A DNA stretch of 12,391 nt from Rhizobium leguminosarum. GTDB lineage: Bacteria > Pseudomonadota > Alphaproteobacteria > Rhizobiales > Rhizobiaceae. The stretch spans positions 1-12,391 of the forward strand of contig NZ_LWBS01000008.1 of assembly GCF_001652265.1 (NCBI RefSeq), given 5' to 3'. Below are positions 1-6,391 of the stretch, in pieces (within the stretch, counting starts at the first letter, position 1; the number at the start of each line of letters is the position of its first letter). The notes beneath the pieces are model-generated. The model worked only from the letters and a program-made list of their open reading frames with translations, was not told the DNA's origin and made no database searches. Made by a program: the position numbers and the translations under genes.

Positions 1-20
1 GCGCGGAGATACAGTCTGTT

Positions 21-96
21 TGCATCGGGGCCTCCTTAGCGAATCTGGTAAGCCTTTGTAGCAAAAGCAGTTTCTCAGATTCGCAGCCCCGATGCA
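21..96. repeat. Long interrupted palindrome upstream of the AraC gene
   Basis: Three nested complementary arm pairs are visible: TGCATCGGGG (21-30) with CCCCGATGCA (87-96), CGAATCTG (40-47) with CAGATTCG (76-83), and GCCTTTG (52-58) with CAAAAGC (62-68, one mismatch). Together they can fold the whole segment into one long stem with small internal loops. It ends about 90 bases before the chosen start of the AraC-type gene. It could be a terminator of a gene to the left, a structured RNA, or a copy of a small palindromic repeat. The sequence alone does not decide. An extra AGATTCG occurs just outside at 111-117. Confidence 0.7.
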
Positions 97-188
97 CCCC
101 TTACTTTGAGAGATTCGGGCTAGCCGCAATGATTGCGTCATCTCACGGCGGCTGGCAGAGTGGACGGGATCGGACCTGCGGGCAGACA

Positions 189-995
189 ATGGCGAAAAAC
201 CAGTTCAGGATGTTGCGCTCGGCGCTGGCTGGCGTCGAAGCGGTGGCGGCGGAAACGCATCACAGCTTCGCGCGCCACACGCATGAGCAGTTCGGCATCG
301 GCCTGATTTCCGCCGGGGCGCAGTCGTCGCTCAGCGGCCGCGGCATGGTGGAGGCTGAGGCCGGCGACATCATCACGGTCAATCCGAACGAAGTGCATGA
401 CGGCACGCCGATCGGCGAGGGGCGATCGTGGCGCATCCTCTATTTCGATCCGACCATCGTCAGTGGCCTGTCGCAAGAGATCAGCGAAGATGAGGCCGGG
501 CGATCGGAAATCCCGCATCCGGTCATCCGCAATGCGGCGATCGCCGCCCGTTTCGAGACGCTGTTTGGCGCTGTGACCGGCGGCGGCGCGGCGGATGGGC
601 TGCTCTGTGAGGAACTGCTTCTGCAGCTCGTCGCCGATGTCATGCGGGAGCGCTGCGGTACCGAAGAGCGGCCATTGGTGCCGGCGTCGATCCGTGCGGC
701 CCGAAACCTGATTGACGACGATCCGCTTGCCGCCGTCTCGCTCGCCGATCTCGACAGGGAAAGCGGGCTCAGCCGCTTTCAGGTACTGCGCGGTTTTGCC
801 AAGGCGACCGGATTGACGCCGCATGCCTATCTCGTCCAGGCTCGCATCCATATCGCCCGCCGGCTGATCGCTCAGGGCATGCCGCTTGCGGAAGCGGCCT
901 TTGCCAGCGGCTTTGCCGACCAGAGCCACATGACGCGGGTCTTCGTGCGCAAATACGGTCTGTCGCCGCGCCTTTATGCCGGCGCTTTTCTCTGA
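189..995 (+). CDS. AraC-family transcriptional regulator
   Basis: This is a cytoplasmic DNA-binding regulator with an N-terminal AraC-type cupin sensor and a C-terminal double helix-turn-helix. With the start at 189 the protein has 268 residues. The cupin carries a histidine-rich strand (HHSFARHTHEQ, about residues 24-34) and the motif GDIITVNPNEVHDG (about 59-72). The AraC HTH domain lies at about 170-265, with ASGFADQSHMTRVFVRKYGLSP as the usual second-helix signature. The reading frame stays open back to an ATG at 129, but nothing upstream of 189 looks like family sequence and neither start has a strong ribosome site, so 189 is a judgement. The next gene on the same strand is an EamA exporter, a common pairing in rhizobia, so it may control that exporter. 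The effector is unknown. Confidence 0.88.
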   Translation: MAKNQFRMLRSALAGVEAVAAETHHSFARHTHEQFGIGLISAGAQSSLSGRGMVEAEAGDIITVNPNEVHDGTPIGEGRSWRILYFDPTIVSGLSQEISEDEAGRSEIPHPVIRNAAIAARFETLFGAVTGGGAADGLLCEELLLQLVADVMRERCGTEERPLVPASIRAARNLIDDDPLAAVSLADLDRESGLSRFQVLRGFAKATGLTPHAYLVQARIHIARRLIAQGMPLAEAAFASGFADQSHMTRVFVRKYGLSPRLYAGAFL

Positions 996-1097
996 GCGGT
1001 GCCGGCATGTCGAGCTTCGTCACCGGCACGGCGATGCTGGCGGAGTTTCGATAAGCAGGACGTAGGGTAGGTGATGGAGAGATCGTCAGCCACCCGC

Positions 1098-1229
1098 CCT
1101 CGTCCTTCGAGGCTCCGGCCTGCAGCCTGCGCGCCTCAGGATGAGGGCTGATCGTGGGTGCCGCGGGCTGCCACCTCTCGCCAGCCTCATCCTGAGGTGC
1201 CCCGAAGGGGCCTCGAAGGACGGGGCTGG
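1098..1229. repeat. RIME-like palindromic mosaic repeat
   Basis: The outer arms CGTCCTTCGAGG (1101-1112) and CCTCGAAGGACG (1211-1222) are exact reverse complements. The inner arms CCTCAGGATGAGG (1134-1146) and CCTCATCCTGAGG (1184-1196) also match as inverted copies. A short GCCCCGAAGGGGC hairpin sits next to the right arm. The phrase around CCTCATCCTGAGG with CCTCGAAGGACG is typical of the RIME family of rhizobial intergenic elements, as I know it from other genomes. It occupies most of the 331-base gap between the AraC gene and the exporter gene. The rest of that gap shows only a weak GTGCCGG/CCGGCAC stem at 999-1029. Confidence 0.8.
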
Positions 1230-1326
1230 CCGCCGCGCTTTAGTTCTTTGTTTTATGCCTGCAACTTCGTTCAAGACCCTGATCCATCCCTGCTGTTTTC
1301 TCGGCGCAACCAACAGGAGACGCTGA

Positions 1327-2223
1327 ATGTCGAGGCAGGTTCAAGGTTATGTCTATCTGGCACTGGCGATGCTAACGGTCGGAAGCACTGTGATCGCAAG
1401 CAAGCTGATCGCGTCGGGTCTGCCGCCGTTCAGCGCCACAGCATTGCGCTTCGCCATCGCCTTTCCGGTCTTACTCCTGTTGATGCGGGCGACCGGCGCG
1501 CGGCTGCCGAGGTTTTCCCGACATGACCGGCTCATCCTCATCATCCAGGCCGGGGCCGGCAGCGTCGGTTATACGACGCTGCTGATCTCCGGCCTCAGCC
1601 TGACCTCGGCGGCCGATGCCGGCGTCATCATCGGCACGCTGCCGGTGGTCTCGGCCGCAATCTCTATCCTGCTGCTTCGCGAACGGCCGCAGCGTGCCCT
1701 GCTTCTCGCGGTGGCGCTTGCGACGTCAGGCGTGCTGTCGATCGCCTTCACGCCGGATGCGGCAGGCGGATCATTGGCCGGCAATGCGTTGATCTTCTGC
1801 GCCGTCGTCTGCGAGGGATTGTTCATCCTGCTTAACAAAAGACTGAACACGGAGATTGCGCCGCTTGCGCAGTCGACGCTGATGGCCGGCATCGGTTTCA
1901 TCGTCGCCGCCATCCCGGCCTTTTTCGAAGCGCCTTTCGCACAGGGTATTTCCGCAAGCGCTGCAGGCGCCGTCGTCTATTATGCGCTGGTGCCGACCGT
2001 CGGCGGATTTCTGCTCTGGTATGCGGGGGCAGAAAGGGTGAGCGGCACGGAAGCCGCGCTCTTCACCGCGGTCGCGCCGGTTTCCGCCGTCATGCTTGCC
2101 TTCATCATCCTTGGCGAACCGGTCGGGCTCAGCCAGATCGCCGGTATCGCCTGCGTGCTTGCCGCCGTGCTCGGGCTTGCCTTTGCCGGGAGCCGTACCG
2201 TGAAACTTGCCGGAGGGAGATAG
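1327..2223 (+). CDS. EamA/DMT-family transporter
   Basis: This is an inner-membrane protein of 298 residues with the usual EamA layout: two repeats of about five hydrophobic helices each, roughly residues 8-140 and 150-288. Typical DMT features include the early SKLIASGLPPFSATALRFAIAFPVL segment, LLLRERPQ at the end of the first repeat, and the second-repeat ending with a FIILGEPVG loop. Family members export amino acids, nucleosides or other small metabolites; the substrate here cannot be assigned. The start is supported by AGGAGA at 1315-1320, six bases upstream. Its stop lies three bases before the next start, so it probably forms an operon with the B3/B4 protein. The upstream AraC-type regulator is the obvious candidate controller. 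Confidence 0.92.
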   Translation: MSRQVQGYVYLALAMLTVGSTVIASKLIASGLPPFSATALRFAIAFPVLLLLMRATGARLPRFSRHDRLILIIQAGAGSVGYTTLLISGLSLTSAADAGVIIGTLPVVSAAISILLLRERPQRALLLAVALATSGVLSIAFTPDAAGGSLAGNALIFCAVVCEGLFILLNKRLNTEIAPLAQSTLMAGIGFIVAAIPAFFEAPFAQGISASAAGAVVYYALVPTVGGFLLWYAGAERVSGTEAALFTAVAPVSAVMLAFIILGEPVGLSQIAGIACVLAAVLGLAFAGSRTVKLAGGR

Positions 2224-2226
2224 ACC

Positions 2227-2919
2227 ATGCAGTTCAGCCATTCCGATGCCATATGGCAGGCCTTTCCGGAGCTTCGCGCCGCTGCGCTGCATGCGCGAGG
2301 GATCCACGCGGATGCCGATGTCGAGGCGGCGATCGCAGGCTTCAACGCGATCGCCGAGGCCCGGCTGACGCAAGCGCAGGAAAGTGAGTTCCCCGAAATC
2401 CAGGCCTGGCGGCGCGGCTTTTCCCGCATGGGGCTGAAGCCGACGCAATATCGCTGCGCTTCCGAGGCGCTGCTGCGCCGCTTCCGCCAGGAACATGCGC
2501 TGCCGCGCCTGCATCCGCTCATCGATCTCTGCAATGCGATTTCGCTCGCCTTTGCCATTCCGATCGCCGTCTTCGACACTGAAAAGATGGTTGGCGATCT
2601 CGAAGTCCGGCGAGCCAAAGGTAACGAGACCGATCTGACCTTCGGCGGTGAGAGCGAACATCCGGAGCCGAACGAGGTGATCTTTGCAGACGGTGACGAC
2701 AGGGCGCATGCGCGGCGCTGGACGAACCGGCAGAGCGGGTTTTCGGCGGTGCGGGAGACGACGCGTTCGGTGCTGATCGTTGCCGAGGCCTTGCACGCCT
2801 CCGCCGGCGATGACATCGTCAGGCTGGTCGAAACAGTTGCGGATGCACTTGCACGTCACTGGCCGGCGGCGGCGAAAACGGCGATGCTAAGCTTTGTATC
2901 GCCGCGTTTCGAGTTCTAA
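2227..2919 (+). CDS. Stand-alone B3/B4 tRNA-binding domain protein
   Basis: The 230-residue protein matches the B3/B4 domain known from the beta subunit of phenylalanyl-tRNA synthetase, where it forms the editing site for misacylated tRNA. Recognisable stretches are WRRGFSRMGLKPTQYRCASEALLRR (about 58-82), HPLIDLCNAISLAFAIPIAVFD (about 97-118), a variable GEXEHPEPNEVIFAD segment near 140-155, and HARRWTNRQSGFSAVRETTRSVLIVAEAL in the C-terminal third. No synthetase catalytic or anticodon-binding parts are present. Stand-alone copies may hydrolyse free misacylated tRNA or bind an aminoacyl compound, but this is inference. It is translated just after the exporter gene (GGAGGGA at 2214-2220), suggesting joint function, perhaps handling a non-canonical amino acid. 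Confidence 0.85.
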   Translation: MQFSHSDAIWQAFPELRAAALHARGIHADADVEAAIAGFNAIAEARLTQAQESEFPEIQAWRRGFSRMGLKPTQYRCASEALLRRFRQEHALPRLHPLIDLCNAISLAFAIPIAVFDTEKMVGDLEVRRAKGNETDLTFGGESEHPEPNEVIFADGDDRAHARRWTNRQSGFSAVRETTRSVLIVAEALHASAGDDIVRLVETVADALARHWPAAAKTAMLSFVSPRFEF

Positions 2920-2922
2920 GGG

Positions 2923-2948
2923 CGCAGCATTTCAGGGAAAGCTGCGTT
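2923..2948 (+). terminator. Candidate terminator hairpin after the B3/B4 gene
   Basis: CGCAGC (2923-2928) pairs with GCTGCG (2941-2946), and inside it TTTC (2930-2933) pairs with GAAA (2937-2940) around an AGG loop. It begins four bases after the B3/B4 stop codon. Only a short T pair follows, so it is a weak intrinsic terminator at best. Confidence 0.4.
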
Positions 2949-3016
2949 CGGGGCCTTGGGCCGGCCGCATGCCCGCCCTATCTCTATGCGATCGATAGCT
3001 TCTGGAGACGAACCCG

Positions 3017-3415
3017 ATGTCAGATAAGTCGTTCAAGATTCCGGGGCCGGATCATCCGATCACCGTCGAGCACAATCCCTCCCGCGTCGTCGTCACGCTC
3101 GGTGGCAAGACGATTGCCGATACGCGCGATGCGCTGACGCTGTGCGAGGCCTCCTATCCGCCGGTGCAGTATATTCCGCGCAGGGATGTCGACATGTCGC
3201 TGCTTCAGCGCACCGACCATAGCAGCCATTGTCCCTATAAGGGCGACGCCTCCTATTACAGCATCATTCCAGGTGGCGAGCGCTCGAAGAATGCCGTCTG
3301 GACCTACGAGGCGCCGAATGCCGCGGTCAGCAGCATCAAGGACCATCTCGCTTTCTATCCCGACCGTGTCGACGGTATCGAGGAGATGGCCTCTCCGGAA
3401 GCCGGCGCCTTCTGA
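3017..3415 (+). CDS. DUF427 domain-containing protein
   Basis: A small soluble protein of 132 residues that matches the DUF427 family closely. Visible family marks are HPITVEHNPSRVVVTLGGKTIADT (about 13-36), LCEASYPPVQYIPRRDVDMSLL (about 42-63), HCPYKGDASYYSI (about 71-83) and NAVWTYEAPNAAVSSIKDHLAFYPDRV (about 92-118). The biochemical function of the family is not established. There is no signal peptide or membrane segment. The start follows CTGGAGA at 3001-3007, at a usable distance. It stands alone on the + strand, with no EcfG-type motif upstream of it. The EcfG-type promoter downstream drives the next relic. Confidence 0.9.
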   Translation: MSDKSFKIPGPDHPITVEHNPSRVVVTLGGKTIADTRDALTLCEASYPPVQYIPRRDVDMSLLQRTDHSSHCPYKGDASYYSIIPGGERSKNAVWTYEAPNAAVSSIKDHLAFYPDRVDGIEEMASPEAGAF

Positions 3416-3446
3416 CGGTACGCATGACACTGAAACCCGTTCCGGT

Positions 3447-3471
3447 GGAACATGTTGTCCGCCGGATCGTT
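3447..3471 (+). promoter_or_regulatory. EcfG/RpoE2-type general stress promoter
   Basis: GGAAC at 3447-3451 and CGTT at 3468-3471 are separated by exactly 16 bases. This is a perfect match to the alphaproteobacterial general-stress sigma factor consensus (GGAAC, 16-17 bases, CGTT). Transcription would start about 8 bases after CGTT and run into the truncated DUF6894 reading frame, whose GTG start is 26 bases downstream. DUF6894 genes are often found in stress regulons of rhizobia, which fits. Confidence 0.75.
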
Positions 3472-3496
3472 AGGCTCATCTAGCGGGGGATATGTC

Positions 3497-3556
3497 GTGC
3501 CGAAATTCTACTTTCAACTTTTCGATCGTGATGGCGCCGGGACGACCGAGGAGTGA
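3497..3556 (+). pseudogene. Truncated DUF6894-family gene relic
   Basis: A GTG-started frame of 19 codons reads VPKFYFQLFDRDGAGTTEE and then stops at TGA (3554-3556). This resembles the first strand-turn-strand of DUF6894 proteins, whose members begin MPRYYF-like, as does the intact gene on the opposite strand at 3584-3829. A ribosome site GGGGGA (3485-3490) lies six bases upstream and a perfect EcfG-type promoter precedes it. The remaining roughly 60 residues of the family are absent after the stop in all three frames. I read it as the intact 5' end of a gene that lost its body. A functional 19-residue peptide is possible but less likely. Confidence 0.6.
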
Positions 3557-3583
3557 CCGGCAGCAGCCCTTAAACCGCAGCCG

Positions 3584-3829
3584 CTATCGTAAGACGTCGA
3601 GCCATTCATTGTTGAAGATGAGGCTGGCAACCGTGACCGGATCGCCGCTCTCGTCGCGAACGGTGATGGCGATCGTCATGCGATCACCTGCCGGCAATTC
3701 GTCGCGGGCCACATCCAGCAGGATACGGGTCAGCTCTTTCGGAATGTCTTCACGAGATTTGAGCTCGGTGCCGTGCTCGTCGCGCGTGGGACCTTCCTCA
3801 TTGTCTAGATCGAAATAGTAGCGAGGCAT
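3584..3829 (-). CDS. DUF6894 family protein
   Basis: An 81-residue soluble protein starting MPRYYFDLDNEEGPTRDEHG, the hallmark N-terminus of DUF6894 proteins, followed by an amphipathic helix (about 26-44, with SREDIPKELTRILLDVARDE) and a C-terminal strand pair around MTIAITVRDESGDPVTVASLIF. These small alphaproteobacterial proteins have no established activity and are commonly stress-related. The start has a good ribosome site, AGGAAAG on the minus strand (complement of 3833-3839). An EcfG-like promoter lies just upstream. It converges on the truncated relic of the same family, with 27 bases between the two stops, so the pair may derive from an inverted duplication. Confidence 0.85.
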   Translation of the reverse strand: MPRYYFDLDNEEGPTRDEHGTELKSREDIPKELTRILLDVARDELPAGDRMTIAITVRDESGDPVTVASLIFNNEWLDVLR

Positions 3830-3855
3830 GTTCTTTCCTGCAGGTCACAGGGAGA

Positions 3856-3881
3856 AATCACAGATCAAGACAAATTGTTCC
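3856..3881 (-). promoter_or_regulatory. Probable EcfG/RpoE2-type promoter of the DUF6894 gene
   Basis: On the minus strand GGAAC (complement of 3877-3881) is followed after 17 bases by GATT (complement of 3856-3859). The -35 element is exact. The -10 element keeps only the TT of the CGTT consensus, which also fits the looser Sinorhizobium RpoE2 form (GGAAC, 18-19 bases, TT). The expected start site would give a leader of roughly 20 bases before the ATG at 3829, a sensible distance. Confidence 0.5.
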
Positions 3882-3970
3882 GGGGCTAGGCATTGATTCT
3901 TATAGAAAATACAGGTCGCCTCGAAATGGTCAGGAACTCTTGCGCTATCGGCGGGCAAACCCGTGATTGA

Positions 3971-4309
3971 ATCCCCGCTGCTGAATCTTGGCAGCGCGAT
4001 GTGCAGTCGGCCGAAGAGGAAAGCCATCTCAGAACGATTATCGTCAAAGACGATGGCGCCATCCACCGCGAGTGGATCGTTGCCATGGGGCGGCGCTCCA
4101 AGCGCGCCCATATTGCCCATCTCGTCTGCGAACTCTTCGTGCGGCAGCAGGTGGTGAAGCGGACGCACGGGGCAAGCTTCCGTTGACGCAGATCGAGATG
4201 GCCGACGTGCTCGGCGTTTCCGACGATCACCATCGTCGACTGGGAACGCCTGCAGGAGATCGCCGAATTCGATCCCGGCTATCTCAGCATCTCCAAGGAG
4301 CCGCGCTAA
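3971..4309 (+). pseudogene. Decayed Crp/Fnr-family regulator
   Basis: The C-terminal half of a rhizobial Crp/Fnr-type regulator is spread over three segments. Frame A (3971-4186) reads IHREWIVAMGRRSKRAHIAHLVCELFVRQQ, the dimer-helix and linker region, and ends in GASFR followed by a stop. A shift at about 4181-4183 leads to LTQIEMADVLGVS (4183-4221), the start of the winged helix-turn-helix. A second shift with an internal deletion leads to TIVDWERLQEIAEFDPGYLSISKEPR and a stop (4229-4309), the family's usual ending. The recognition helix and roughly two dozen codons are missing, and no cyclic-nucleotide-type N-terminal domain is found upstream. It cannot make a working regulator. The first codon given is simply the first after an in-frame stop. 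Confidence 0.75.
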
Positions 4310-4388
4310 ACGTCGACGGCTCTTGCATATGAAGAGGGTTTTGCAACATGCTGCCGGTCGATAGTCACCCCTAGGCATCATCCACATC

Positions 4389-5324
4389 ATGAATAGTCTC
4401 CAATCGGTCGATCTCAACCTCCTCGTCGCCTTCGACGCGATCATGGCGGAGCGCAGCGTCACCCGGGCTGGCGCCCGCATCGGCCGCACCCAGCCGGCGA
4501 TGAGTGCAGCACTTGCCAGGTTACGGCAGCTCTTCGAGGATGAGCTCTTCGTGCGCAGCCCGAGTGGGTTGGAGCCGACACCGCGGGCACTCGATCTGGC
4601 CGAGCCGATCGGAAAATCTCTGCGGCATGCGCAAGAGGCGCTGGCTTTCAGTGGCGTCTTCGACCCGCGGTCGTCATCGGCTTCGTTCCGGCTCGGTCTT
4701 TCCGAACATCCTGCCTTCGTGCTTCTGCCGAAGCTGCTGGCGGCGATCAGGCAGGCCGCGCCGAATATCAGCGTCGACGTCAAGGGTTTCGTTGCCCGCG
4801 AAAGGGCGGTGGAAATGCTCGATGCCGGCGAGGTGGATGCGGCGGTCGGCGTACCGGTCTCCTCGTCGCCACGTATCCTTTCCCGTCTGCTTTTCGAGGA
4901 GAGCTTCGTTTCGATCGTCCGCGCCGATCATCCGGCGGCGGCAAGGGGCCTTGATCTCGAAACCTTCGTCGGTCTCGACCACCTGCTCGTATCACCGGAA
5001 GGCGATCGTTATGGCCATGTCGACCGGAAGCTCTCGGAATTTGGTCTGCGCCGCAGGCTCGGCCTGACACTGCCGCAAATGTATGCGGCGCCGGCGATCG
5101 TCGCCGAGACCGATCTCGTCGCCACGCTGATGCGCGGCATCGTCGAGGTCTCGGACAGCCGCGCCCGGCTGTCGATCCACAAGCCGCCGATCGAGTTGCT
5201 GCCGGTCTCCTTTGCGCTGTCATGGCATCGTCGCAACGATTCCCATGTCGGGCAGCAGTGGTTCCGCGAACTGATCCGCTCCGTCGCGGCCATGAGAGAG
5301 GATCAGCCCAGGGAATTGCGCTGA
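4389..5324 (+). CDS. LysR-family transcriptional regulator
   Basis: A 311-residue LTTR with the standard layout. The winged HTH is at about residues 6-65 (VDLNLLVAFDAIMAERSVTRAGARIGRTQPAMSAALARLR), a linker helix follows, and a periplasmic-binding-like effector domain runs from about 94 to 300. The RTQPAMSAALARLRQLF recognition helix and DELFVRSPSGLEPTPRA segment are typical of the NodD/nitroaromatic-sensor branch. No convincing ribosome site is seen before the ATG, but the homology begins right there. It converges on the oxidoreductase/SnoaL pair, and no divergent target lies upstream because the decayed Crp gene occupies that side. Its likely but unproven targets are that pair and perhaps the MFS gene beyond it. 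Confidence 0.93.
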   Translation: MNSLQSVDLNLLVAFDAIMAERSVTRAGARIGRTQPAMSAALARLRQLFEDELFVRSPSGLEPTPRALDLAEPIGKSLRHAQEALAFSGVFDPRSSSASFRLGLSEHPAFVLLPKLLAAIRQAAPNISVDVKGFVARERAVEMLDAGEVDAAVGVPVSSSPRILSRLLFEESFVSIVRADHPAAARGLDLETFVGLDHLLVSPEGDRYGHVDRKLSEFGLRRRLGLTLPQMYAAPAIVAETDLVATLMRGIVEVSDSRARLSIHKPPIELLPVSFALSWHRRNDSHVGQQWFRELIRSVAAMREDQPRELR

Positions 5325-5343
5325 TCCCGCTTTTGGGATCAGC
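5320..5343 (+). terminator. Hairpin terminator at the end of the LysR gene
   Basis: GCTGATCCC (5320-5328) and GGGATCAGC (5335-5343) form a perfect 9-bp stem around a GCTTTT loop. The LysR stop codon TGA (5322-5324) is inside the left arm. No long T-run follows, so termination may be partial. Confidence 0.55.
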
Positions 5344-5353
5344 CGGCTCGTTT

Positions 5354-5467
5354 AGAGCATGATGCCGAAAAGTGTGAGCGGTTTTCGGACGACATCATGC
5401 TCTAACTCTTTCATTGAGAGCAGGATTCAGACTTTAGGCCGAACAGGTCTAAAATCATCCTGTTCTA
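5354..5467 (+). repeat. Rhizobial palindromic repeat, copy 1
   Basis: A 50-base imperfect palindrome (5354-5403) begins AGAGCATGATG and ends CATCATGCTCT, with CCGAAAA and TTTTCGG as inner arms. It is followed by a tail ending in a second stem, GAACAGG (5441-5447) with CCTGTTC (5459-5465). A copy with only two differences lies in the opposite orientation at 10941-10990. From general knowledge this core is very common between Rhizobium genes. It separates two convergent genes, and its last bases (CTA, 5465-5467) provide the stop codon of the minus-strand oxidoreductase gene, so it may also act as a two-way terminator. Confidence 0.85.
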
Positions 5468-6391
5468 GGGTCTCACCAGGGTCTTGCCTCGGGCGCCGCC
5501 CTTCGAAAGGGACCGCAAAGCCTCGACCGTGTCTGCAAGGGCGAACTCTCGGCCGATGACGCTTTGGAGACGACGATCTACGGCAAGTGCTGCCACTGCG
5601 GCCAGGCGACCGGCATCGCTCTGGTGAAAGAGAAACTGCGCATCGATGCCGCGCGCCTTCGGCCCTTCGGTGTCGAACGGTGCCGAAAGGCCGATGAGCT
5701 TGCCGCCGGGGCGGATGATGCCGAGCGAGCGCTCCAGCGTTTCGCCGCCGACCGTGTCGATCACCAGGTCGACGGCCCGAGCGAAGGCAGTAAAATCCTG
5801 GTTGCGATAGTCGATCACCTGGTCGGCGCCAAGCGAGCGGACGAGGTCGAGATTGGCCGCAGAGGCTGTCGCCGTCACATACGCGCCGGCACGCTTTGCG
5901 AGCTGAACGGCGAAGCTGCCGACGCCACCGGCGCCGGCATGGATGAGCACCGATTGGCCGGGCTGGAGGGCTCCGGCCTCGAACAGCGCCTGCCAGGCGC
6001 TGGCTGCAGCCGTCGGCAAGCCGGCGAGGCTTGCGAGCGGCAGATCGGCCGAAACCGGAACGACCAGTCGGGCAGGCACGGCCGCCAGTTCGGCAAAGGC
6101 GCCGCCGCTTGCCGGATCGGTGCGCGCGATCACCCTGTCACCCGGCCTGACGGTGGCGACAAGCGGGCCGGTTGCAACCACCGTTCCGGCGAGATCGGTC
6201 CCCAGCGTATAAGGGAAGGCGAGGGGGAAGAAGTCCTTCAGATATCCGGCGAGCAGCTTGTTATCCATTGGATTGAGGGCGGCTGCCTCGACGCGGATGA
6301 GCACCTCATCAAGGCCGGGTACCGGCTCCGGCACATCCTCGATCCGGATATCGTCGATTACACCGTGGGCATGGATACGGGCGGCCTTCAT
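5465..6391 (-). CDS. NADP-dependent quinone-oxidoreductase-like MDR protein
   Basis: A 308-residue medium-chain dehydrogenase/reductase of the zeta-crystallin/quinone oxidoreductase branch. The N-terminal GroES-like part includes EVLIRVEAAALNPMDNKL (about 29-46) and PYTLGTDLAGTVVATG. The Rossmann part has the dinucleotide motif GAGGVG at 153-158 followed by AVQLAKRAGAYV. The zinc-binding cysteines of alcohol dehydrogenases are absent, so a zinc-free NAD(P)H-dependent reductase is expected; the substrate is unknown. The start ATG overlaps the SnoaL stop as TGATG, with GGAGAG upstream (complement of 6398-6403), indicating translational coupling. A GTG one codon earlier is possible. The stop codon is supplied by the adjacent repeat. 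Confidence 0.9.
   Translation of the reverse strand: MKAARIHAHGVIDDIRIEDVPEPVPGLDEVLIRVEAAALNPMDNKLLAGYLKDFFPLAFPYTLGTDLAGTVVATGPLVATVRPGDRVIARTDPASGGAFAELAAVPARLVVPVSADLPLASLAGLPTAAASAWQALFEAGALQPGQSVLIHAGAGGVGSFAVQLAKRAGAYVTATASAANLDLVRSLGADQVIDYRNQDFTAFARAVDLVIDTVGGETLERSLGIIRPGGKLIGLSAPFDTEGPKARGIDAQFLFHQSDAGRLAAVAALAVDRRLQSVIGREFALADTVEALRSLSKGGARGKTLVRP

Noticed and set aside
1771..2859. 362-residue minus-strand open frame
   Set aside because: It lies antisense to the well-supported EamA and B3/B4 genes, and its composition (many R, D, G, H) is typical of a reverse-strand shadow.
3492..3818. 108-residue + strand frame under the EcfG promoter
   Set aside because: It is Ser/Arg rich and is antisense to the intact DUF6894 gene. 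The GTG frame at 3497 carries the family sequence instead.
3845..4783. 312-residue minus-strand open frame
   Set aside because: It runs antisense through the decayed Crp regulator and the LysR N-terminus. Its sequence shows no family features and is Ser/Arg rich like other GC-driven shadows.
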